Shown here: positions 57,561 to 64,000 of the stretch, piece after piece | How positions within the stretch are numbered: position 1 is the first letter of the stretch | Layout of the letters: each line of letters begins with the position of its first letter | Assembly (NCBI GenBank): GCA_022447625.1 | Contig: JAKVAX010000004.1 | Span: forward strand, 124,001-188,000 | DNA from: Flavobacteriales bacterium | GTDB taxonomy: Bacteria > Bacteroidota > Bacteroidia > Flavobacteriales_D > Sanyastnellaceae | Direction: 5' to 3' | Length of the DNA stretch: 64,000 nucleotides | Notes under the pieces: model-generated | What the model was told of the DNA's origin: nothing | What the model saw: the letters and a program-made list of their open reading frames with translations, nothing else | The model's database searches: none | Made by a program: the position numbers and the translations under genes

Positions 57561-58733
57561 TCATTCTTCACGGAAGAAGTCAATGTACTTCTTATCAATA
57601 AGATGCACCTCTTTATAATAGTAGTGTATGATCTCGCTAGCGCGGAATCCGGAACGTGCCATGCGCATGGCGCCCTCTTGACAAAGGCCCACTCCGTGGC
57701 CAAATCCTACACCAGTGAAATTGACGAATTCCTCATCCTCATCAATCACGAAAAAGGCCGAACGAAGTCCCATGTCTCTTCTGATGGTGGTCATTCGGAG
57801 ATTTCGAAGGCTGTCAGAGAAGTACCGTGTACGCTCTGTTGGGTAGAATGCCATCACGAGACTATCAGAGGCTTCATCAAAGTCAAAATCTTCATGGGAG
57901 CGCAGGTAATTCAGCCATTTCTCCTTTGGAATTTGCTTCTCCCAGTTGCTATGTGGCATGACAAGGCAAAAGGTATCAGGTCTCCCCACCAAATAGGGAA
58001 GAGGCTTACTCCAGACGTATTCAGAATTCAAGGTGTGTCCGCCACAATTCGAGTGGAATGCAGCTGTAATCAAGTTGATATCAGAATCGACTAAGACTTG
58101 ATCTTTCGTGTCCCAAGTAGCAATCGGAATACGGTATTCATAACGTGCAATCCCATGGTAGGCCTGACAATGCACTTGATCACATACGTTAAAGCCTTCG
58201 TTAATATGACGGTCTTTATTGGCGAGAGCGTACGTGCGTGCTATGATTGCTTGCACTTTATAATACTCAAGTTCTTGCTTTGCACCTGATTCGGCTTCAG
58301 TCACCCCAGCCACATAACGCTCAACAGAAGCTTCGTTCACAAGAAATAAGCGCCCCTTTAAAGCGCGTACAATAAGATTGTCTGGATATACATAGTTCGA
58401 TTTCTTCTTAGAAGCCTGGGTAGCCGATAATCTGAACTTACTTTCCCATTCCTGAGATTGAATGATCAAGCGCTGATAGTTCCCAATAACTTTGCCCTGA
58501 TGCTTGAGGGTAACGAGACTTCCTTGAGCGGTGAGCTCTATTTGTGAAGCAGCGGGAAGGTCTAGAACTTGTTTGTCATTATAGGTAACCACATAACTTC
58601 CTTCGGTAATAAACACCTGAGCATTCAAGTGTGGATCTCCACCATTAATACCTACCCGAAGTTGATCCTGAGCGATGGTGTTGTAAAAGCATAAAGTGCT
58701 TATTGCCAGAAGTATGTGATGGAGTATCTTCAC
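57561..58733 (-). CDS. SpoIID/LytB-domain protein
   Basis: 390 residues with an N-terminal signal (ILLAISTLCFYNTIAQ). The SpoIID domain is shown by VERYVAGVTEAESG, KVQAIIARTYALAN, CDQVHCQAYHG and GFGHGVGLCQEGAMRMA; firmicute SpoIID is a lytic transglycosylase acting on denuded glycan, and Bacteroidota forms are less studied. It follows lpxB by 7 bp (minus strand) in a conserved envelope block. A motif copy lies near the C-terminus. Confidence 0.85.
   Translation of the reverse strand: MKILHHILLAISTLCFYNTIAQDQLRVGINGGDPHLNAQVFITEGSYVVTYNDKQVLDLPAASQIELTAQGSLVTLKHQGKVIGNYQRLIIQSQEWESKFRLSATQASKKKSNYVYPDNLIVRALKGRLFLVNEASVERYVAGVTEAESGAKQELEYYKVQAIIARTYALANKDRHINEGFNVCDQVHCQAYHGIARYEYRIPIATWDTKDQVLVDSDINLITAAFHSNCGGHTLNSEYVWSKPLPYLVGRPDTFCLVMPHSNWEKQIPKEKWLNYLRSHEDFDFDEASDSLVMAFYPTERTRYFSDSLRNLRMTTIRRDMGLRSAFFVIDEDEEFVNFTGVGFGHGVGLCQEGAMRMARSGFRASEIIHYYYKEVHLIDKKYIDFFREE
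57633..57647 (+). repeat. Dispersed motif copy 10
   Basis: Exact CTCGCTAGCGCGGAA, on the non-coding strand of the SpoIID-like gene and read in another frame (F-R-A-S-E-I). Confidence 0.8.
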
Positions 58734-58740
58734 TAAAGAT

Positions 58741-59856
58741 TTAATTCTGAATTTTATTCTTCAGATCATCAACGATAATGGTTGCGGCGTTACCAGAAGC
58801 ACCGCCGCCTCCCAGTTTTTCTTTCAATTGAGCGTAGCCTTTTAGTAGCTCTTGCCGCTTTCCTTTCGGGTCGAGAAGTGAGCTTAACTCTTCCGAAATA
58901 CGATCTGTGTTCATCTCTCCTTGAATCAATTCACGTACCACTTCTTTGTCCATGATCAGGTTGACGAGCGAGATGTACTTGATCTTTACCAATCGTTTCG
59001 CGATTTGATATGAGATACTGCTCCCTTTGTAGCAAACAGCTTGAGGCATGTCATGCAAAGCGGCTTCTAACGTGGCTGTTCCGGAAGTCACGAGTCCAGC
59101 TTTCGCCTTCTGAAAGAGGGCATAGGTCTCACCAAAAACGATATTGAATTCTGAGATTGACTTAAACTGCTCGTAGAAATGTGGAGATTGGCCAGGGGCA
59201 CCGGCAACTACGAATTCATATTCAGGGAAGCGTTTGGCCACTTCTAGCATCACAGGCAACATCGTACTAATCTCTTGCTTGCGGCTTCCAGGAAGCAATG
59301 CAATAATTTCTTTTCCAGAAGTTTCGATCGAAAGATTTGTGTTATGTTCCTCTTTCCCGATGACGTCTAAGAGTGGATGTCCGACAAAGTCTACTTCCAT
59401 CCCGTGGCCTTTGTAGAAGTCTTTTTCAAAAGGGAGAATCGTCAGCATACGTGTTACGTCTTGCTTGATTCGTTTCACTCGCCCTTCCTTCCAAGCCCAT
59501 ACTTGAGGTGAGATGTAGTAGTATACCGGGATACCTTGTTCTCTGCAGAAAGTGGCGATGCGCAGATTAAAACCTGGGTAGTCAACCAAAATCACGGCAT
59601 CTGGAGCATATTCCAGAATGTCTGCCTTACAGAGTTTGATGTTGCCAAGAATGGTTCGAATGTTCATGAGGACTTCAATGAAGCCCATGAATGCTAGGTC
59701 TTTATAGTGTTTTACGAGTGTAGCGCCTTGTTCTTCCATGAGGTCACCGCCCCAAGCACGAAAGGAAGGAGAGCCATCGCGTTCGCCGATAGCCTTCATC
59801 AAATTTGAAGCATGTAAATCTCCTGAAGCCTCTCCGGCAATGACATAGTATTTCAC
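58741..59856 (-). CDS. lpxB: Lipid-A-disaccharide synthase
   Basis: 371 residues, usual length. Motifs: AGEASGDLHASNLMKAI at the start, PGFNLRIA, YYISPQVWAWKEGRVKRIKQ, LPGSRKQEI and GTATLEAAL. LpxB joins UDP-diacylglucosamine and lipid X to make the disaccharide of lipid A, at the inner membrane. It sits in the block surE - membrane protein - lpxB - spoIID-like on the minus strand and could be co-transcribed with all of them. Confidence 0.97.
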   Translation of the reverse strand: MKYYVIAGEASGDLHASNLMKAIGERDGSPSFRAWGGDLMEEQGATLVKHYKDLAFMGFIEVLMNIRTILGNIKLCKADILEYAPDAVILVDYPGFNLRIATFCREQGIPVYYYISPQVWAWKEGRVKRIKQDVTRMLTILPFEKDFYKGHGMEVDFVGHPLLDVIGKEEHNTNLSIETSGKEIIALLPGSRKQEISTMLPVMLEVAKRFPEYEFVVAGAPGQSPHFYEQFKSISEFNIVFGETYALFQKAKAGLVTSGTATLEAALHDMPQAVCYKGSSISYQIAKRLVKIKYISLVNLIMDKEVVRELIQGEMNTDRISEELSSLLDPKGKRQELLKGYAQLKEKLGGGGASGNAATIIVDDLKNKIQN

Positions 59857-59857
59857 C

Positions 59858-60154
59858 TCAGTAAAAATAGATTACAACCGGCACCGAAAGTATCACAATT
59901 CCTAACACGCCGCGGCAAAAGTTATACCACTGGAAACGCATGAATAGTGCAAAAAGGAAGATATCGAACAACACACTTACGGTAATGATCTTGTCTGTAA
60001 AGAAGCCGGAACCAATGAAGACATCGTTGATGAAGTAGCTCAGCTCTTGGGAGTAGTACACCGACCAAAAGGTGGCATACATGAAGAAGCCTATGACAGC
60101 TCCAAGTACACCGGCAATGGCACCGATCCAGAGTTTATCGAATCGTTCTTTCAT
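59858..60154 (-). CDS. Small membrane protein of the surE-lpxB block
   Basis: 98 residues with three hydrophobic segments (about 8-27, 52-72 and 78-96). No family signature recognised. It overlaps surE by 4 bp and is 1 bp from lpxB, so it is translationally linked to both. Placement suggests an envelope role only by association. Confidence 0.8.
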   Translation of the reverse strand: MKERFDKLWIGAIAGVLGAVIGFFMYATFWSVYYSQELSYFINDVFIGSGFFTDKIITVSVLFDIFLFALFMRFQWYNFCRGVLGIVILSVPVVIYFY

Positions 60155-60930
60155 AGATCAAAGTCCCACTGATTAAGGGTGCCAATGGCGTGGTGGTTGG
60201 TTAGGTCAAATTGCGTCGGTACTACAGAAACATATCCGTTAGCCAAGGCCCATTCGTCTGTATCTTCTCCTTTGTCCGGGTTCTGGAATTTCCCTGTCAT
60301 CCAGTAGTATTCGCTTCCCCAAGGTGATTGGCGCTTTTCAAACGCGTCTTTCCAACTACCCATAGCCTGTCGACAAATCTTAACTCCTTTAATCTCCTCA
60401 AGTGGGAGTTTCGGGATGTTCACATTGAGACATGAGCCTTTTGGAACTCCATTCTTCAACACGCCTTCTGCAATTTTCTTTACGAAGGGCTTGCAAGGTT
60501 CGAAATCCGCGCTAGCGCTATGGTCAAGAAGAGAATAACCGATGCTAGGAACACTCTCTACGGCTCCTTCTACAGCGGCAGACATCGTGCCCGAGTAGAT
60601 GACATTGATGCTACTATTCGCACCGTGATTGATGCCTGAAACCAAGAGGTCAGGTTTCCTATCTAAGACACGATATATCGCTAGCTTCACACAATCCACA
60701 GGAGTGCCAGACGTTGAGAATGCACGAACCCCTGAAACGGGGTAATCCACCTCTTCTAATCGAAGGATGTTGTTGATGGTCACAGCATGACCCATACCTG
60801 ATTGTGGACTATCTGGGGCCACCACCCACACGTCACCCAACTCAACCATGACTTCGATCAAATTGCGGATTCCCTTGGCAAAAATGCCATCGTCATTGGT
60901 GACTAAGATTAATGGGCGTTCTGTGCTCAT
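60151..60930 (-). CDS. surE: 5'/3'-nucleotidase SurE
   Basis: 259 residues. Metal-binding TNDDGIFAKGI (Asp-Asp), the SGMGHAVTI loop, SGTPVDCVKLA, and VSGINHGANSSINVIYSGTMSAAVEGA are the SurE signature. It dephosphorylates nucleoside 5'- and 3'-monophosphates and short polyphosphates in the cytoplasm. Most members have W-D before the ADF motif; here S-A replaces it, encoded by a dispersed motif copy. First gene of the block. Confidence 0.95.
   Translation of the reverse strand: MSTERPLILVTNDDGIFAKGIRNLIEVMVELGDVWVVAPDSPQSGMGHAVTINNILRLEEVDYPVSGVRAFSTSGTPVDCVKLAIYRVLDRKPDLLVSGINHGANSSINVIYSGTMSAAVEGAVESVPSIGYSLLDHSASADFEPCKPFVKKIAEGVLKNGVPKGSCLNVNIPKLPLEEIKGVKICRQAMGSWKDAFEKRQSPWGSEYYWMTGKFQNPDKGEDTDEWALANGYVSVVPTQFDLTNHHAIGTLNQWDFDL
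60506..60517 (-). repeat. Dispersed motif copy 11 (12-bp core)
   Basis: TCCGCGCTAGCG on the plus strand, read in surE as S-A-S-A-D. The first base of the 13-mer is not conserved here. Confidence 0.65.
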
Positions 60931-61039
60931 AGTTAGGCGTATTTAGAGTTCACTTGTATTTACTTTGCAACTCAGGTACAAACTTATGAAGAGCACCGTG
61001 AAACTTTTGTGAAGCTAAGCCTGTATTTTCAACGTCAGA

Positions 61040-61636
61040 ATGTGGTCTAAACTCTTTTTAACGGTAATTGCGTTCATCCCTGGAGTGATCCTAGCACAGG
61101 GACAACATCACTTGCTTGAATCGATGTCGGTTCGGCAGATAGATGATGGTGTGCGTATCGATTTTGGGATTAAGGGAGGAGCTAGTTGCACAGGAGCTCA
61201 AATGCAACGCCGACTTGGTGAGTCCGATTACGTTCAAGTAGGGCAAATTCAAGGCGTATGTGGAGGAAGTGAATTCACTGAATTCTATACCATCCTTGAT
61301 TCTTCGCCGATCAATAACCAAGAAGCACACTATCGTTTGATCTTAGGCAATCAAGGACCAACAACTGAATTGTCGATTACATTCATCCCGATGACAGGAG
61401 AGGTTCTGATGTACCCCAATCCCACGAACGGCCCTTCGCGCGTACGTTGGAGCGGAGTAGACGGGGACGTTTACATCTTACGTGTCATGGATGCTTCTGG
61501 CCATCTCATGCATGAGGAACAGGTGATTGCTCCTTCTGCCAATGCGAATTTTCAAGACCTGCGACCGGGCTTTTATATCTTGCAACTGATCAAAGAAGGA
61601 GAGGAGCCGATGAGCTACCGCTTCCTACGTCAGTAG
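61040..61636 (+). CDS. Small T9SS-exported protein
   Basis: 198 residues. Signal peptide MWSKLFLTVIAFIPGVILAQ; a short beta domain with two cysteines (ASCTGAQ and GVCGGSE) that could form a disulfide; T9SS domain from about 118 (LMYPNPTNGPSRVRW, PGFYILQLIKEG, FLRQ). No other motif. It lies 3 bp before yjbQ on the same strand. Confidence 0.8.
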   Translation: MWSKLFLTVIAFIPGVILAQGQHHLLESMSVRQIDDGVRIDFGIKGGASCTGAQMQRRLGESDYVQVGQIQGVCGGSEFTEFYTILDSSPINNQEAHYRLILGNQGPTTELSITFIPMTGEVLMYPNPTNGPSRVRWSGVDGDVYILRVMDASGHLMHEEQVIAPSANANFQDLRPGFYILQLIKEGEEPMSYRFLRQ

Positions 61637-61639
61637 ATT

Positions 61640-62047
61640 ATGGCAGAACATTTTGCAATTGAATTGCCTCCATTTCAAAGAGGTATCCATCTTATTACGA
61701 ACCACGTCCGAAAAGATTTGCCCTTGAATGGTGATGGGGTTCTCCATCTGTTTATTCAACACACTTCAGCAGCACTGACAATCAATGAGAACGCTGATCC
61801 TGATGTTCGTCACGACATGGAATTAATGATGGACCGTATCGTGCCTGAAAATCAGCAAGGGCTATTGCACACCTACGAGGGACCTGATGATATGCCTGCG
61901 CACACCAAGTCATCCCTTTTCGGTAGCTCAGTGAGCATTCCGTTTTCTGAAGGGAATTTACTGTTGGGAACATGGCAAGGCATTTACCTCTGCGAGTTCC
62001 GCAATTCCGCCGGTAGGCGAAGAATGATCGCTACAGTGATGCGCTGA
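61640..62047 (+). CDS. yjbQ: YjbQ family protein (UPF0047)
   Basis: 135 residues, the family's normal length. HTSAALTINENADPDVRHDME, DMPAHTKSSLFGSS and LGTWQGIYLCEFR are the UPF0047 motifs, with the conserved His and Asp for metal binding. Some members have been reported to have thiamine-phosphate synthase activity, but the physiological role is not settled. Its stop meets the convergent pepD stop with no gap. Confidence 0.9.
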   Translation: MAEHFAIELPPFQRGIHLITNHVRKDLPLNGDGVLHLFIQHTSAALTINENADPDVRHDMELMMDRIVPENQQGLLHTYEGPDDMPAHTKSSLFGSSVSIPFSEGNLLLGTWQGIYLCEFRNSAGRRRMIATVMR

Positions 62048-63508
62048 TTAATTCTGAGGAATACGCTTCAGTGTTTCTAACAAGAAGCCCCAGTATTTCT
62101 GTACAGAACTGATTTGAACCTTCTCATCAGGGCTGTGTGCTCCGCGGATATTTGGACCAAAGGAGACCATATCCATATCAGGATAGTTCGTTCCAAGGAT
62201 TCCACATTCTAGACCCGCATGACAAGCCAAAACGTTTGGCTCTTCCTTAAACATCTCACGGTAGAGATCAGCCATTAATGAAACGATGTCTGATGAAGGA
62301 CGAGGCTGCCAACCAGGGTAAGCTCCCGAAGCCATTACAGTTAGTCCGATTTGCTCAAAATTCGCTGTCAATGCGTTCGCTAGATCGTCTTTTTCTGTAT
62401 CTAGAGAGCTGCGCGTCAGGCACATAATCGTTACTTCACCGTCTTTCACGACTACTCGTGCGAGGTTATTAGAAGGCTGCACGAGATCTTCGATATCTGG
62501 ACTCATGCGGTAGATACCATTCCAAGTAGTGTAGATTGCATTGGTTAGTGCTGTTTGGAATTCCTCCTGCATTACTTTGCCTGGAAGATCAACAGACTCC
62601 ATTGTGATGTGAAGATCGGGGTCGGTTGTTCCGTGCTCTGCAGACAAGATTCCTTCCATCTCTTTCACGTATGCCGCGAATTTTTCGTCTTGAGAAGTCG
62701 GAATTGTCACCACTGCTACTGATTCACGAGGGATCGCATTACGCAATCCACCACCATCAATGCTGGCGACACGTAGACCATAGTTTTCAAGCGACTTCCA
62801 AAGCACGCGATTCATGAGCTTGTTCGCGTTTCCAAGACCTTTGTTGATGTCCATTCCAGAGTGTCCTCCTGAAAGACCTTTCACGGTAATCTTGAAAGCC
62901 ACGTGATTCGCTGGAGTGTCTTCTTCAGTGTAGCTTCCGCTTGCTGTGATATCAACTCCTCCGGCACAACCAATCGTCAATTCGTCATCGTCTTCAGTGT
63001 CAAGGTTGAGAAGAATCTTTCCTTCGAGCCATCCACCTTTCAACTCAAGAGCTCCAGTCATTCCCGTTTCTTCATCGATCGTGAAAAGAGCGTCGATGGC
63101 TGGGTGCTCAATGTCATCACTTGCAAGGATTGCCATGATCGAAGCAACACCGATACCGTTATCAGCACCGAGTGTTGTTCCTTCAGCTTTAACCCAGTCA
63201 TCTTCCACGAACATCTTGATTCCTTCAGCTTCGAAGTCGAAGTTCGTATCGTTATTCTTTTGATGAACCATGTCTAGGTGACTTTGCATCACTAGGGGAG
63301 TGCGGTTCTCCATTCCAGCGGTTGCTGGCTTGCGGATGAGTACGTTTCCTACTTCGTCTACCTCGGTAGGAAGTCCGAGCTTGTTTCCGAAGTCAACCAT
63401 AAACTGGATGACACGTTCTTCTTTCTTTGACGGACGAGGAACGGCATTCAGGTCAGCGAAATGGTTCCACATGCTTTTCGGCTCTAGGTTACGTACTTCT
63501 TGGCTCAT
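62048..63508 (-). CDS. pepD: Aminoacyl-histidine dipeptidase (M20 family)
   Basis: 486 residues from ATG 63508 (MSQEVRNLEPKSMWNHF), the usual family start; an ATG 7 codons upstream is possible. Zinc-site motifs: QSHLDMVHQK, LGADNGIGVA, DEETGMTGA, LDTEDDDE, SGMDINKG and CHAGLECGIL, as in PepD (Xaa-His dipeptidase). It hydrolyses dipeptides such as carnosine in the cytoplasm. Confidence 0.93.
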   Translation of the reverse strand: MSQEVRNLEPKSMWNHFADLNAVPRPSKKEERVIQFMVDFGNKLGLPTEVDEVGNVLIRKPATAGMENRTPLVMQSHLDMVHQKNNDTNFDFEAEGIKMFVEDDWVKAEGTTLGADNGIGVASIMAILASDDIEHPAIDALFTIDEETGMTGALELKGGWLEGKILLNLDTEDDDELTIGCAGGVDITASGSYTEEDTPANHVAFKITVKGLSGGHSGMDINKGLGNANKLMNRVLWKSLENYGLRVASIDGGGLRNAIPRESVAVVTIPTSQDEKFAAYVKEMEGILSAEHGTTDPDLHITMESVDLPGKVMQEEFQTALTNAIYTTWNGIYRMSPDIEDLVQPSNNLARVVVKDGEVTIMCLTRSSLDTEKDDLANALTANFEQIGLTVMASGAYPGWQPRPSSDIVSLMADLYREMFKEEPNVLACHAGLECGILGTNYPDMDMVSFGPNIRGAHSPDEKVQISSVQKYWGFLLETLKRIPQN

Positions 63509-63553
63509 CTTATTTTCTAATGAGTGCATAGATCATTCAAATGCACCGCGAAG

Positions 63554-64000
63554 TTACAAAAGACCAGCCGGTAAAACAGTCACCCATTCACCTTGTGTTC
63601 GTGCATTGATGGTACCATCGTACATCACTTCAACCTGAGTAGAAGGGGCGAAGAACTCTCCCACATAAGCCGCGTTCAATCGCACGTAGAATACCGAAGG
63701 ATCTCGTCTGTACAGATTGAAGTATGTAAGCACGCGATCATCTCGTATGTCTTTATGCTCTGCCCAGGTGCTTTGGTAATTGTTCGCCCCCGCAGTAAGC
63801 ATGCGGTCATTCAAGATTTCCCAACCGGAAGGGAAGATTTGCGTGAGCGCGACATCCCTTAGGTTCCGACGGTAGCTCTGGTGATTGATCTGCACTTTGG
63901 CGATGAAGTCAGTGCCTTGTTCAAGCTGGCTGATATCTAGTGGTGTCCCATCTGGTTTCAAGTAAACCACCGTCAGTTCTAGACCGTTATTCTCAGCTGG
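63554..64000 (-). CDS. Alpha-2-macroglobulin family protein, C-terminal part
   Basis: 149 codons up to the window edge, frame still open at 64000. The segment LTQIFPSGWEILNDR, DIRDDRVLTYFNLYRRD, FYVRLNAAYVGEFFAP, and VEVMYDGTINARTQGEW matches the end of bacterial alpha-2-macroglobulins, large periplasmic lipoproteins that trap proteases. The rest lies outside the window. Confidence 0.8.
   Translation of the reverse strand, partial: PAENNGLELTVVYLKPDGTPLDISQLEQGTDFIAKVQINHQSYRRNLRDVALTQIFPSGWEILNDRMLTAGANNYQSTWAEHKDIRDDRVLTYFNLYRRDPSVFYVRLNAAYVGEFFAPSTQVEVMYDGTINARTQGEWVTVLPAGLL

Overview
The window looks like chromosomal DNA of a marine or aquatic member of the phylum Bacteroidota, most like the Flavobacteriales/Cryomorphaceae-type lineages. 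Three things support this. Six proteins carry a type IX secretion (T9SS) C-terminal sorting domain, and a T9SS plug protein is encoded. Promoters are of the Bacteroidota TAnnTTTG type, often placed directly against the start codon with no Shine-Dalgarno sequence. Several families are largely restricted to the phylum (DUF4249, DUF2027-Smr, the long NusB form, and the nusB-DUF1573-yajC-ybbR order). No prophage, insertion sequence, CRISPR array or rRNA was seen.

Layout. 0.1-10 kb: a tRNA-Arg, a secreted serine hydrolase, an Smr protein, two secreted proteins of unknown role, a divergent ferredoxin / acyl-CoA reductase pair, an AraC regulator with an SDR reductase, a DUF4249 lipoprotein, and a small membrane protein. 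10-25 kb: four T9SS cargo proteins, a dienelactone hydrolase lipoprotein, a LOG-like protein, a CCA-adding-type enzyme, an MFS transporter, a VOC gene with an internal stop, and the T9SS plug protein. 25.8-33.3 kb: a complete sodium-pumping NADH:quinone oxidoreductase operon nqrABCDEF, followed by its two maturation factors apbE and nqrM. 33-41 kb: a PagL-like deacylase, MazG, a GIN-domain lipoprotein, a frameshifted YciI gene, a LOG protein, and two paralogous secreted proteins separated by a relic of the uvrA 3' end. 41-49 kb: uvrA, nhaC, and the divergent oxyR / katG pair. 49-64 kb: ybbR, yajC, DUF1573, nusB, a leucine-type dehydrogenase, a second DUF4249 gene, a MuiA-like protein, a PDZ-T9SS protein, the spoIID-like / lpxB / membrane protein / surE block, a small T9SS protein, yjbQ, pepD, and the end of an alpha-2-macroglobulin gene.

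How the genes work together. Na+-NQR builds a sodium gradient that NhaC could use for pH and sodium balance. OxyR and KatG form a peroxide-response unit. Outer-membrane biology is prominent: LpxB makes lipid A, the PagL-like enzyme may trim it, and T9SS exports adhesin-like proteins.

Two genome-wide-looking sequence phenomena stand out and are not explained by the genes. First, a 13-15 bp motif with an 8-bp palindromic core (TTCCGCGCTAGCGAG) occurs about eleven times, in both orientations, in coding and non-coding DNA. Second, many intergenic gaps are filled with degenerate tandem heptanucleotide repeats of many different sequences. Both recall cyanobacterial phenomena (HIP1 palindromes and STRR heptamers), but the sequences differ. 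Further points of interest are the uvrA-tail duplication scar, two recently broken genes, and a set of predicted leaderless mRNAs.
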